Shown here piece by piece: positions 22,418 through 33,091 of a stretch of DNA of 64,000 nucleotides. Source of the DNA: Timema cristinae. Taxonomy: Eukaryota > Arthropoda > Insecta > Phasmatodea > Timematidae. Where the stretch lies: NCBI GenBank assembly GCA_039000515.1, contig JBCFYV010001001.1, positions 14,703,925-14,767,924 on the forward strand, read 5' to 3'. The translations under genes were made by a program, and so were the position numbers. Position 1 is the first letter of the stretch, and the number at the start of each line of letters is the position of its first letter. Below the pieces are notes generated by a model that searched no databases, was not told the origin of the DNA, and was given only the letters and a program-made list of their open reading frames with translations.

Positions 22418-23065
22418 CAGACTCCGTATCGGTAAGATGCGTAATACCCTGTAAGAGATAAACTGCACACTAATAGATTGCACTGTATACAGACTCCTTA
22501 TCCGTAAGATGCGTAATACCCTGTAAGAGATAAACTGCACACTAATAGATTGCACTGTATACAGACTCCTTATCCGTAAGATGCGTAATACCCTGTAAGA
22601 GATAAACTGCACACTAATAGATTGCACTGTATACAGACTCCGTATCCGTAAGATGCGTAATACCCTGTAAGAGATAAACTGCACACTAATAGATTGCACT
22701 GTATACAGACTCCTTATCCGTAAGATGCGTAATACCCTGTAAGAGATAAACTGCACACTAATAGATTGCACTGTATACAGACTCCTTATCCGTAAGATGC
22801 GTAATACCCTGTAAGAGATAAACTGCACACTAATAGATTGCACTGTATACAGACTCCTTATCCGTAAGATGCGTAATACCCTGTAAGAGATAAACTGCAC
22901 ACTAATAGATTGCACTATATACAGACTCCTTATCCGTAAGATGCGTAATACCCTGTAAGAGATAAACTGCACACTAATAGATTGCACTGTATAGAGAGTC
23001 CTTATCCATAAGATGCGTAATACCCTGTAAGAGATAAACTGCACACTAATAGATTGCACTGTATA
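22418..23065. repeat. tandem array, 9 copies of a 72-bp unit
   Basis: Unit starts at 22418 and every 72 bp to 22994, beginning CAGACTCCTTATCCGTAAG and ending TTGCACTGTATA. Copies differ at only a few positions (G/T at unit position 9; GAGAGTCC in the last). Because 72 is divisible by 3, the minus strand stays open through all nine copies, giving a 24-residue repeat (RVLRILRIRSLYTVQSISVQ plus FISY) within an apparent ORF at 22415-23191. That ORF starts inside the neighbouring transposon terminus, so I take it as a by-product, not a gene. Confidence 0.95.
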
Positions 23066-23343
23066 GAGAGACATCCGTACGGCCCTTGGCCCTGTCGATT
23101 GCAACTTTAAGAACCCTTTTATGCACAGCGTTCGTGTCGTCGTACGCCCGACGCCATGATACGCCGCGTTCTCTAAATACACAGGGATCAATGGTTCTCT
23201 TTATGTAAATTTTACTACCGCGTTCTGAAAAACATGTCGTCGTGATCTAGAGAACGCTGTACGCTAGACGTCTTGAAAGTACACTGGGCTATATGGAAAA
23301 CATACCATACCATTTATGCAAACGCGGTGTTTAGTGTCACCGG

Positions 23344-23547
23344 TTGAAAAAAAAAATACAGCAGGGTAGCCAACCAGCGTACCCCAGTCAACAGTTTTTT
23401 TTTAGCCCAACAGCACAACCTTTTCATTTTCAGCAGCCAGTAATCAGTAATTCGGCTTTCCAACAATATCAAATGTATTCCGGTAATGCCTCAACTAGTA
23501 CATTTAATAACATTGCAGCTAGCAAGGGCCAAAATTCTCATCATTAA
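23344..23547 (+). pseudogene. possible C-terminal piece of the Harbinger accessory (MADF/Myb-like) protein
   Basis: 67 residues rich in Gln, Ser, Pro and Phe (PAYPSQQFFFSPTAQPFHF, then QQYQMYSGNASTS). No DNA-binding helices are present. The assignment rests on its location inside the Harbinger element, whose second gene encodes a MADF/Myb-like partner, and on the low-complexity Q/S-rich tail common in such proteins. Confidence 0.4.
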
Positions 23548-23873
23548 CACCCCCACACTAAAGTCTCATTCAGGTACATTTCAGTTGATATCAACATAAA
23601 GGCGTGTCGCCAAGATCTCAGTCCATGTACACACTCTGGGGCCTGTACTGCTAGCAATGCATCATTTGCTTCTGAAAATTCAGACTTATTTTCACTCACC
23701 AATTTTCAGTGAAATGTATAAAATATGTTTTACAATAATATTTATATGAAAAAAGTAATCAAAGTTAATATGTTCATAAAAGAAAATAACATTTTTTTCG
23801 TTACTAATTATTTTTAATAAATAGATAATAAAAATATTTTAAAAGTTATTTTTAACATAAGCACGTTCATAAC

Positions 23874-24125
23874 TTACCTTAGAGTCATTGCTAACATTTC
23901 CTCGGGACTAAAGACTAATCCTTGAATCAACGATTCATCTGCAGCCAGGGATGTCCTAAATTTTAACGCAGGCTCATCAAACGATTTAATCGACATTCTT
24001 AAGTAATTAAAAAACTTCTTCTCATCGTCCCTAAATTTCCTATACAGAGAGTAAAGTCCTCCTTCTACATGTCTAACACTGTTTATCTGTTTATTAAAGA
24101 TAGATAGGCGTGGTAGATGATACAC
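23874..24125 (-). pseudogene. PIF/Harbinger (HARBI1-like) transposase, N-terminal fragment
   Basis: Reads LYRKFRDDEKKFFNYLRMS, then IKSFDE, and after some 25 residues SPEEMLAMTLR. HARBI1-type transposases have the same order (L...LR.D..KFFNYFRMS..SFDELL, then an IS..E.LA.TLRYLATG stretch). The catalytic DDE domain that should follow is missing. The frame stops at TAA 23874-23876, but that TAA lies within a consensus donor (CTAAG then GTAAGT), so the original gene was probably spliced here. Confidence 0.75.
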
Positions 24126-24302
24126 GGATCCATCATGAGAAAATGTTTGCGACTAGCACCACTGGGCCTCTCGGACAAATAATAAAGTTTTACATTAGAG
24201 CGTGACGACAACTTTCAAAACGCCTCGACATATTTTAGAACGCGGCGTTTTCATGTCATTGGGCGTACGGCGACACAAATGCTATGCATAAAAGGACCGT
24301 AA

Positions 24303-24880
24303 AAACTATTTTGTGGGATGGTGGGCGGGTGGGTGAAAGGCGTGGTGTGGCTTCACAACCCACCAAAGTATCCTTCCGCGCCAACAAGAACATATGGATC
24401 ATGGAAAACGTAGATGGCGCTAGCTACCGGGCAGGTCTCGTGGAAAAATCATTAGTTTGGAAATGTCAGCTTTCTCGAGAACGAGTGACATTTTTATGTT
24501 AATATTTTCAACACCTCTTCTAAGATAATGTATCAATGTTTATTAATTGTTACATTTATTATTTTTTGCTATGCAGCCGGCAGTTTTCTATTGAAAAATG
24601 TCAAAATTTTGATATTTGATCACTGTTAAAATTATAGATGAAGTGTCTATATAAAAAGTATAACTTAATCAACATGTTTCTATTCTTGAACAAACCGTTT
24701 CCGAAAAGAAAATCACAAAACAATAAAAAAATTCTTTAAGATAACCGTTTGTTCCCACGGCTCTGCATTTCCACGCCAGATTAAAAGGGCAAATCGCCTT
24801 AATACCTTAGTACTTACCACTCTGTATAAGTCAACTCAACTTAAAATTTCTAGGACTATTCGATAAGGACTGGATCACCA
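24303..24880. other. gene-free stretch with a CTCF-like motif
   Basis: TAGATGGCGCTAGC at 24411-24424 fits the core of the CTCF motif (AGATGGCGC). The overlapping open frame at 24284-24502 starts in the transposon terminus and has no recognised domain. Confidence 0.3.
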
Positions 24881-24885
24881 GGAAG

Positions 24886-24922
24886 TGAGCATGCGCGTGC
24901 ATGGTAATGTGCGCGCGCACCG
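24886..24922. promoter_or_regulatory. CpG-rich alternating purine/pyrimidine patch with ETS- and NRF1-like motifs
   Basis: AGGAAGTGAGCATGCGCGTG followed by GTGCGCGCGCACC. GGAAGTG fits ETS factors and TGCGCGTGCA and GTGCGCGCGCAC resemble NRF-1 half-sites. The alternating GC/GT run also favours Z-DNA. It lies 0.3 kb upstream of the TATA/ATG/donor cluster at 25178-25360. Confidence 0.35.
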
Positions 24923-25177
24923 AAATTAAAGCACCATTGGCATTTTCATAGCAATTAAACTAACTAGCTCGTGTTTTGAATATATTATTTTTGACTGTAT
25001 TTAACCAAACCTTTCAAATGTAGCTTATCCAGGATGTATTATAAAAATATGTTGTGTATTTACTTTTGTTAATAATTATTCGGATGGAATATTTCTGTTT
25101 ACGCCTAGCTCTAGAAAATTTCTTTTCAAAGAGTTTAATTGGACGTTGCTTCCAAACTTATCTTTCGGTAGGCACGG

Positions 25178-25360
25178 TCACGTGAATTCGATACGGATTG
25201 TGTGGACGCAATTTCCTTTTATAAAGACCGGTAAGGATTTAAAGACTATAAGGATGCGGGGCTTACGGACTCTGTAGATGGGGCTGGGATCCTGGTGGTT
25301 TTAATCCAGTTTTCACAGGGGGCGAACTTTCAGCGGGAGGAGTTGGAGGAATGAAATCAG
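25178..25360 (+). promoter_or_regulatory. candidate gene start: E-box, TATA box, first exon with ATG and splice donor
   Basis: In order: TCACGTGA (25178-25185), an E-box of the USF/MITF/CLEAR type; TATAAAG (25220-25226); a GC-richer leader; GGAGGAATGAAATCAG with ATG at 25351 and the exon edge at 25360; then GTAAGT at 25361-25366, giving a perfect CAG/GTAAGT donor. Only MKS plus one base would be coding in this exon. No following exon is recognised in the window, so the product is unknown. Confidence 0.4.
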
Positions 25361-25476
25361 GTAAGTTTTGAAAAGTTCATACCTCATTATAAGTGTAGTC
25401 CCAATCGCTAATACCCAATCTTGGTCACAAGAACTTTTATTATTATTATATTATTATTATTATTATTATTATTATT

Positions 25477-25752
25477 AGCACAGCGTATTACTACCCATTC
25501 GAGCTATACGAACCTAGCTAATGTGTAATGGTAGGTGATTTGAGATGAAGTGGAGGACCTACAGTTTAACGTGGGATCCGAACCACGGTGGAGGACTGGT
25601 ATTCCACACATTCACAAGTTGTGATTAATACACGTCTGGTCAGAGGTGAATGAAGGGTTTAGCAATAAGATAAATAATGCCGGGACCGAGGATTGAACCC
25701 CGGACACCTAGCATATAAGTCTGACACCTACCCTTAGACCGCCAGGTCACCC
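25477..25752 (-). mobile_element. TS-B SINE
   Basis: (TTA)n, tail AGCACAGCGTATTACTACCC, body, box B complement GGATTGAACCCC, head complement ACCGCCAGGTCACC. It would sit in the intron following the donor at 25361. Confidence 0.85.
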
Positions 25753-25789
25753 CCACCCGAAATTCATCTTACCATGTCTGCTGCAGGAA

Positions 25790-25925
25790 CAGACACAAAG
25801 ACACACAGACACACACAACACAACACAAAGCCCATTTTTGGAGTTCTGGGTTAAATACAAAATAAAATCCATAATAATCTCAAACATTTTCACGATTGAA
25901 ATACTTACGTATTGAGAAATTAAAA
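25790..25925 (+). mobile_element. repeat R-like terminal fragment
   Basis: GACACACAGACACACACAAC followed about 100 bp later by TTTTCACGATTGAAATACTT, the order found at one end of repeat R (CAGACAGAC, then CGATCAC..ATACTTTC). Confidence 0.35.
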
Positions 25926-25929
25926 ACGA

Positions 25930-27215
25930 GACGTATAGTAATAGAAACGCCTACAGGATGAAAACCAATCTCAACATGATACGTAACAAGTGACAGATGC
26001 AGACACGCTGTGTGTGACTGACTTGCGGTTCTGTGGGCTGTGAATATAATTGCCAACTTTAACCAAATTTAATAACATACTTTTACAGTGACAGAGGTAA
26101 AGGGTGTTTTACCTTGATATTATTATAAGACTTTTATTTACTAACGTATTTGGATATTGTATTTTTTTTTCTCAATGCTAGAGCACCAAAAACAAGAAAC
26201 TTTTATTTTTCTATTTATTTAAAGGCGGAAAATTTCATTTTGACCTCAAACATGAGATCAGCGAGCCAATTAAAGGCTACGACTTTAATTCAGCCAAATA
26301 TACAATTTTATCCGATTTTCTTTAATCTAGTTTGTAAAAAAATAGCTTGAAATCTAATAAATAGCTTCAAAATATTTTTTTAAAGGAAAGTATTTATTTA
26401 ATAATGTTTTTAAACCTAAGTTTCACAATTCAATATCCGTACATCTGAAGAAAGTGATTTGGTGTGTGGTGCAAATTAAAAGCGGAAAACATTGTCTCCA
26501 AATATAAATCAGAAAGGTAAGTACGTATTCAATTAGGGTGGCTGTAAAAATGATGGATTTAATGTTTATATGCACCCTCCCCCCCTCTCCACATCGTTTG
26601 AAAAAAGGAGGATAGCAATACGCGATACGGAGCGAGTCTGCAAATATACGGCACGGATGGCAGCCCTTATGTGACCTGCAAAAAGCTCCTGGATATTGAA
26701 CTTCACTGAAAGCGCGGTGCTACTGCGATCTGGTGGGTAAACATAGAACTGTTCTAGTTCGACGTAGTGTGGCAGTGATGTCAACCGACAGAAAAGGCGC
26801 CAAAACATTAAAGACGCGTTGTCGAGTTTTGTTTACGTCGCATGGTTAAAAATAAGTTTGCTTCTTTAGAGCGCGTTTTCCTCTGTTTTTGGAGAACAAA
26901 ATTTATAGAAAATGTTATTTTTTGTAATACCACATAACAAGGTGCATTTTCATTATTATAGTCAAGTCAATATTTGGGGATAAAACTATATGGTTGGCAA
27001 GTCTGGGAAAGTATTATTTAATCAGAGATCTGTTTGAATATTCTAATTTTCATAGAAGATACCTTAGTTGACATCTAGAAAAGTTACTAGATCTACTTTA
27101 ATATATTTATACGTAAAGCCATGTGATATATACTTGTAGATTTTGACAAGTATTATTAATACATAAAATAACTCTATTAATATAGTCAAACGAAATCAAT
27201 GGTGGTAGCAAAACA
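25930..27215. other. mostly gene-free; GC-richer block with unrecognised minus-strand ORF
   Basis: At 26566-26808 an 80-codon minus-strand frame (MFWRLFCRLTSLPHYVELEQ at its start) lies in a GC-richer block with GGCGCCAAAA (26796-26805), an E2F-like site. I recognise no domain and cannot call it a gene. Confidence 0.3.
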
Positions 27216-27222
27216 TATTTTA

Positions 27223-27470
27223 TTAGCACTGGATTTTACTACCCGTTTGGGCTACACGCATATTCATTAAGTACACTAATGTGTTGGGGATCAGGAAGGT
27301 TTAATTTATAGGAAGTACACCCACATTTGCGTGGAGGGAGAGTGGAAAACTGCTTAGGAAAAAACATACTCAGTTCACCAGACTGGGATCAAACCCCGAT
27401 CTCCCAAACTTCGGCAGTCTAGTTCAACACGAGAGTAGCGCGCTAGACTATGCGGCCACCGTAGCGGGTA
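27223..27470 (-). mobile_element. TS-C SINE
   Basis: Tail TTAGCACTGGATTTTACTAC, CCCACATTTGCGTGGAGGG, a box B complement GGGATCAAACCCC and the head complement GCGGCCACCGTAGCGGG. Confidence 0.8.
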
Positions 27471-27546
27471 ATACGTTGTTATTTTATAATAATTTCTTCC
27501 TATAAAAATTGGAATAGAAACTTATACTTCAGGGGAATTGTACCTT

Positions 27547-27783
27547 AATTGGTTGGGCTTTTACAAAGGCGCTAGTATCGTCTCGTCTGGTTTGGTTTCG
27601 TAAACCGGCATGTCGGAGATTGAGTTTCTACTAGTAGTACTATAGGTGATTTTTTTTCCGGAATGGTTTCTGACTTTCCCTCCACGCGGATGCGGGTACA
27701 TTTCCTCTAATTCTTACGTTATTCGTCACTTATCAACTAGTGTAGTTAAATCCGATAAGCTCTGGAGGGTTAGTAAGTAACAT
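27547..27783 (+). mobile_element. TS-C SINE, diverged
   Basis: Box B region GTCGGAGATTGAGTTTCTAC, body CCCTCCACGCGGATGCGGG, and a mutated tail with GGGTTAGTAAGTAA. Confidence 0.55.
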
Positions 27784-27792
27784 ATGTTAACA

Positions 27793-29097
27793 AACAGGGG
27801 TGGCACGAGGTGAATTTTGCACCCGGGGTGGGATTACTTTTTGGCGGCCCCTTATATAACGGGGAATAATAGGATAATATTAAGATACTCCCCAAAACTA
27901 ACAACTCTAAACCTAATGTAGCCTGGGAATGATAGGGAGAGGGGGGGGGGACCAAAACAACTTTTAAGGGCATCCAATTTAAGTAATTTGTTGGTGGAAG
28001 ACCACTTCAAATAGCTCCAAGAGGTCTCTAAATTTCGAAGAAAAAAGTCAGGCGAAGAACATTTTAAATAACTTCTAGGGCATTCCAAATTTCAAAAAGG
28101 TCTGGGTGAGTACCACTTCAAATAGATTCAAGAGAATCTGATTTATATAAAAAAATCCTGTGGGCACTTCTTAAAAAAAACTTTTAGCGGCGTCCAATTT
28201 TCAAAAATTTGCTTAAGGAGGACTTCTCCAAGTATCCTCCAGAAGTATCCAAATTTCAAAATATTTATAGGGGAGCACTATTCCAAATGGTTACTAAGAG
28301 AAGATGATTTTCAAAAATTATCCAAATGAAGGACAATTTTCTAACCTTATGGGGGTAGAGAAGGTTAGAATGTCCAGATTTTTTTTTGTTGTTCTTTGCC
28401 TTCTACCCCTCTCACACAAATAAAGTTCCACCAATATTGTATAAAATAACAGTTATCTTAATTCTTAGGGTTTAATAATAAATTTTAACATTTTAACACT
28501 TACATCTTTTAAAACCTCCCTCCCCCCCACAAAAATATCCTTATGCTTACCAAAAACCTAGCAGCTCCGAACCTAACGTAGCATGGGTTTGATATGAAAA
28601 TAATCTGAAGGGGAAATTCCTTAAATGTTTATCATGCAGTGCTACAAACGTTTCACTGTGAGATACGAAAATGATTTCAAAGATAACTACTAGAACCTGT
28701 TTTGTAGACAATGTTCTCTTCTTTAATTGATATCATAAATACTTTTATATGATGAACGATTTAAGAAATAATTGCAAAATACTATTTTAGGGCACCATTA
28801 TTTTAAGATGGTGGATATAAAATAACTTTTTTTTAAAGTGGCACTACATCCCATTTCATTCACCATAAAAAACACCTACCCCTATGTCAAATTTCATGTG
28901 AATATCAAAATGTGAATGAGTATTATGATCAACTCCATTATTACGCACAGGTTACATTATATTTGGAGTTTTGAGATTTGTGAATTATTTTCAAATCATT
29001 CCTAAGTTATGTTAGGTTAAGTTGGTGCTCTGTTTTGCGCCCCCCTCGATCTGACATCACGGGCAGCCGCCCGGTTCACCAGGCCCTTAAGTTTCCT
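27793..29097. mobile_element. degenerate DNA-transposon-like element with internal 55-bp tandem repeat
   Basis: Lies between TGTTAACAAA (27785) and TTTGTTAACAAA (29095). The left end CAGGGGTGGCACGAGG plus CACCCGGGG and the right end GGGCAGCCGCCCGGTTCACC plus AGGCCC are GC-rich and partly complementary, as in old hAT-like elements. No transposase is left. The terminal match is imperfect and the class uncertain. Confidence 0.4.
27945..28345. repeat. degenerate tandem repeat, period about 55 bp, some 6 to 7 units
   Basis: ACCACTTCAAATAGCTCCAA at 28001 recurs at 28112 and, more diverged, midway and after (near 28057, 28166, 28222, 28276), each followed by a variant of CCAAATTTCAAAAA. The antisense open frames here are by-products of the repeat. 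Confidence 0.6.
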
Positions 29098-29104
29098 TTG
29101 TTAA

Positions 29105-29620
29105 CAAAATAAACAACCTTTTGTGTTGAACGTGAAAATAAAAACACGCATGTTAATCGTCGTACGCCAAATGGTTTTTGGTACCTACCTACTCTTGGAG
29201 GTTAAACTCGGTAAAAACGACACAATTTCCTGTATAAGATTTTGCACAAGAAATCATTTTAAAATATCTTGTTCAAGTTGATTGCACACGGGTTTTATGT
29301 AGAGGCCGTTCACAAGATACGTATGATTGCATTCAATATTTATACGGTACAGTGGCTTTTTTTTTTAGCCCTTTTAAATCAATGAATTAATTTTTAAATA
29401 CAGTAGTATTTACTATAAATATTCACCTAATAATTTCTAATGACTATCAATTTGAATAAAATAATTATTCTCAAATTATATTGATTTATTTTTTAACCGC
29501 CCCATTTGGAGCTAAGCCTTCTGTAATTTTAATTAAATTTATTATAATGGATTATTTAACTTTTAATAACTTCACAATCATTCTTTAAAAACTGCTTAAC
29601 ATACAGGGTTGTGTATATTT
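29105..29620. other. AT-rich stretch without recognisable gene
   Basis: No coding signature or shared repeat. Confidence 0.5.
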
Positions 29621-29622
29621 TA

Positions 29623-29782
29623 ACCCTCTTTGGTGGCCACATGTTCTAAGATGTCAATCTCACAAAGACTAGACTCCCGATGACGGGGAAATCAGAGTTC
29701 GATTCCAGTAGGGTGTACTGTGGGCGGTTTTTCCTAAATGGTTTCCCACTTTCCCTCCACACATATTTGGGTATATTTCCTC

Positions 29783-29829
<47 letters not shown>

Positions 29830-30156
29830 TAAATTAGCACCACGTCTTACTATCCGTTCGGGTTATACGCTTTAAGAACTAATTACGCTAATGGATTAAG
29901 AATTGGGAAGGTTGAATGAGAGGAAGTGAGCCCGCATTTGCGTGGAGGGAGAGTGGAAAACCATTTAGGAAACACCCCCCCCCCCCCCCCAGTTCACCCA
30001 ACCGAGATTCGAACCTCGATCTCCCCGTCCTCGGCAGTCGAGCTCAACACGACAAGCGCGTTAGCCAACTACGCCAACGAATTCAGACCTACTGAACCCT
30101 ACCCCATTAGAGTAATAGAGGTAGAAACAGAACGGGTATTACTAAGACGCACTGCT
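29623..30156 (+). mobile_element. TS-C SINE interrupted by a TS-A SINE
   Basis: Head, box B (GAGTTCGATTCCAG) and body run from 29623 to about 29785, stopping at TTTCCTCTAA. After the insertion the missing part resumes at about 30087 (ATTCAGACCTACTGAACCC) and ends with GGGTATTACTAAGACGCACT. Confidence 0.8.
29786..30086 (-). mobile_element. TS-A SINE nested in TS-C
   Basis: (AAT)n tail at 29786-29830, tail box AGCACCACGTCTTACTATCC, body with a C14 homopolymer at 29976-29989, box B complement GAGATTCGAACCTCG, head complement GCCAACTACGCCAACGA. A TSD cannot be delimited because the junctions are AT-rich. Confidence 0.85.
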
Positions 30157-30159
30157 TAA

Positions 30160-30830
30160 AAATATATCTATATTTTACAGTTCAAAAGTTGTACACTACA
30201 TCCACCCGAAAAAATAATCCTTACCTTGACGTACTACACTCTGGCTTATCTTATAAGCTGCGCCATAGTGAAACAAATTAAGGTAAGCTCACACCTATCA
30301 GGTTTAAAGAAGGCTACAATCAAAATGACTTATTTAAAACGTCAACTCTCCCCTACAAGATACAATGTAAGGATGTATCTTACATCTTGGATGTTAACAC
30401 GGTACAATCTCGTTGTTGAACAAACTTGTATATTATCTTGTACATTACATTGAGTTGTACAGACAGTAACAAGCTCAACTTGTAACAAACATATTGCCGA
30501 GGAAAGCCAGATTGTGAAAGAAGCATTGAAGCTTCCATAACAAGTTTCCTTTCAATAATATAATTTACCAACTCTACTCGATAGACAATGTCATACGAGA
30601 TAGCATTGAAGTCAAACCACGAATTCAGTGGGAACTTTGACGTTATCAAGGAAAGATGTCGTTCGGTTATAAAACTAGTTTACCACTCTCCGGTTCTTCT
30701 ATTGATAAGATACGGACATGAGGGGGGGAAATCAGGTATTTCTTTTTTGGAACATCAAAAAATGAACCAGAGGAGGGGAGTAATTTAATTTAAAAAAAAT
30801 ATTAAGAAAAATAAATCAATAAAATAGTTT
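30160..30830. other. gene-free stretch
   Basis: Short open frames on both strands (30226-30453 plus, 30380-30649 minus, 30588-30788 plus) overlap each other and have no recognisable domains. Confidence 0.4.
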
Positions 30831-30833
30831 TTT

Positions 30834-31080
30834 TTAGCCTCGTGTCTTACTACCTGCTCGAGTTATACGCCTATGTACTAATTACGTTAATAATATATGG
30901 ATGAGAAAGGCTGAATTTAGAGGAAGTGTAGCCACATTATCTCTGAGGGAGAGTGGAAAACCATTTAGGGTTACAAAAACCTCAGTACATCCGACCGGGA
31001 TTCAAACCCCAAACTCCTGGTCATTGGAACTCTAGTATATTGCGAGGGTGATGCCTTAGACCATGCGGGCACTGGAACAG
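30834..31080 (-). mobile_element. TS-C SINE
   Basis: Tail GCCTCGTGTCTTACTACCTG, body, box B complement GGGATTCAAACCCC, head complement TTAGACCATGCGGGCACTGG. Confidence 0.8.
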
Positions 31081-31329
31081 GTCAGATTTATTAAAATATT
31101 AGTACGTGCGAATGAGTAAGAAAGGCGGACGACGCACGGCTGCCACTCGTACCAACTTAATTCGTGTTATTATTGGATGCGTGACGCTCTGGGTTGTGGC
31201 CGCACGGACCACTTGGCTAATTTCACAACAACCCAGTCCAATAGAGTCAAGTTCAGTCTAGTCAACTCACAACAGTCAAGGGGTTTCACGGTGAATCAGT
31301 CGTTAACTTGACTAGACTGTTACAAATTA

Positions 31330-31641
31330 CTATTATTATTATTATTATTATTATTAGCACCGCGTCTTACTACCCGTTCGTGTTACACGCACTTGCGCTA
31401 ATGTGTAATGGTAGGGTGATTGTGAGATGAAATGAAGGACCTACAGTTTAACGTGGAATCCGAACCACGGTGGAGGGCCTGGTATTTCACACATTCATAA
31501 GTTGTGATTAATACACGTCTTGTCAGAGGTCAAGGCAGAGTTTGGCAATCAGATAAATCTGTGCCAGGACCGAGGATTGAACCCCGAACCCCCAGCACAG
31601 AAGTTTGACACCTTACCCCTAGACCGCCAGGTCACCCCATG
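31330..31641 (-). mobile_element. TS-B SINE, full length, with 8-bp TSD
   Basis: (ATT)n, tail AGCACCGCGTCTTACTACCC, body, box B complement GGATTGAACCCC, head complement. It is flanked by ACAAATTA at 31322-31329 and 31642-31649. Confidence 0.9.
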
Positions 31642-31992
31642 ACAAATTAATACAATTTATTTATTCAGTGAACTAACTTTCTACGAGATAGACGTGGATG
31701 TAGTTTATAGCTTATTATTCTTTGTAGGATCATTCACAGATATAAACAGAAAATAAAATTATGGGTACAGCTTTAAGGAGACTCACGTTCGGCTATTTCA
31801 AAACATCTGTTTCGCAATTTTACTCATTTAATACCAATAAACTCTTTATTTAAATGCTTTACATCGTATATTTCACCATGATTCCTAACAAAAATAATAA
31901 ATTCTTCAATATCCTTTATTAAAAACATATGAAAACCTGGACCAAAATGAAACAGAAATCAGTAGTGAAGTGTAACACAATACGTACGTACA

Positions 31993-32680
31993 CAGGGTGG
32001 CCACAGAAATTCCTTTTTTCAAATTCCCTGAATTTCCAGGTTTTCCGCACAAAATTTTTCCCTGATCAAGTTTTATCCGTTTATATAACTGTTGGGTACT
32101 AAATATGGATCGATATTCAATGGCGCACATGTCTGAACTAATCTTAATTGTCTGTGACCTGCACTGGTGAGCACGTTGACAAAGGTAATGGAAGGTCCAG
32201 GCTCAAATGCACGTAATTTTTAAATTTAACAAGGAATGAATCAGAACAGTGGAGGTATAAAATATTGTCGTTGCTTTAGTTTTTTGTTCATTACTAATGC
32301 AAATGAATACGTAATGAAATACTTGATCGGATATTGTCTCGTGAATTTGATTGAGCCCTCATATTCCAACTAAACCTAAACCAAAACCAAGTTTACACAC
32401 ATGTGCATTAGATGACCTTGGTTCAGGTTAAGAAAATAATCAAAGCAAGACAATGTGTCTGAAGGTTATTATTAGTTCACTTTATCTGTGATTGCCATAA
32501 TATATAATAATAAAAATGAGTTTAAAAAAGGTTTCTCTTGTTTTGATAAAATAGTGATGGTGCCTAATTTTCCCTATTTCATGGTCAATTTGCCTGACTT
32601 TTCTCTGATTTTTTTTTTTAGCTTTCAAATTCCTTGACTATTCCAGGTTTTCCCTGTTTTGAAGGTTTGTAGCCACCTTG
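31993..32680. mobile_element. hAT-like non-autonomous element, 688 bp
   Basis: Terminal inverted repeats CAGGGTGGCCAC (left) and, as complement of the right end, CAAGGTGGCTAC. Subterminal regions are also inverted: AATTTCCAGGTTTTCC on the left and AGGGAAAACCTGGAATAG as the right-end complement, with CCCTGA motifs. CAGGGTGGCCA ends are common in insect hAT elements. No transposase ORF and no clean 8-bp TSD were found. Confidence 0.65.
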
Positions 32681-32825
32681 GTAGGAAGACTGACAGAAAT
32701 TCAACAGATTGGGTGGAAACTAGTCTTGACATGATTTGACTGGATTGGATTGGACGTATTTATTGTGCAAGATTTCGGTGCTTTTTCGTTTAAAACAATG
32801 TTGAACCTGTCAGATAAATCTAGTA

Positions 32826-33091
32826 TTATTTTTTATTATTATTATTTAGCACCGTGTCTTACTACCCGTTCGAGTTATACGCTTTAAGTACTAATTACGC
32901 TAATGGATTGGGAATTGGGAAGGTTGAATTAGAGGAAGTGAACCAGCATTTGCGTGGAGGGAGAGTGGAACACCATTTAGGAAAAACCACCCCCAGTTCA
33001 CCCGACCGAGATTCGGACCTCGATCTCCCCGTCTTCAGCAGTCGAGCTCAACACGACAAGCGCGTTAGTCAACTACGCCACCGAGGTGGGT
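32826..33091 (-). mobile_element. TS-A SINE, full length, with 12-bp TSD
   Basis: Flanked by ATAAATCTAGTA at 32814-32825 and 33092-33103. All parts are intact, with very little divergence from the family consensus, so a recent insertion. Confidence 0.92.

Larger units (their letters stand above)
23111..24299. mobile_element. PIF/Harbinger transposon, internally deleted, with TIRs and TAA TSD
   Basis: TAA at 23108-23110 and 24300-24302 flank terminal inverted repeats of about 65 bp: left CCTTTTATGCACAGCG, then TCGTACGCCC and ACGCCGCGTTCT; right complement CCTTTTATGCATAGCA, then CCGTACGCCC and ACGCCGCGTTCT. A 3-bp TAA/TTA duplication is typical of the superfamily. Inside are a minus-strand transposase piece and a plus-strand piece of a second ORF; most of both genes is missing. 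The 72-bp array ends 45 bp before the left terminus. Confidence 0.85.

Noticed and set aside
22418..23065. Possible CRISPR array because of regular repeats
   Set aside because: Head-to-tail tandem units without spacers, in a eukaryotic genome.
22415..23191. 258-codon minus-strand ORF with nine 24-residue repeats
   Set aside because: Explained by a 72-bp tandem repeat whose length is a multiple of three; its start lies in a transposon terminus and no start context, intron or domain supports a gene.
26566..26808. 80-codon minus-strand ORF in a GC-richer block as a gene
   Set aside because: Composition is plausible but I recognise no family, and there is no splice or poly(A) pattern; left as an unassigned block.
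27770..28088. Two overlapping minus-strand ORFs (67 and 78 codons)
   Set aside because: They lie in different frames of the same degenerate tandem repeat and transposon end; no domain.
31906..32130. 74-codon minus-strand ORF
   Set aside because: Overlaps the left terminus of the hAT-like element at 31993 and continues through it; a shadow.
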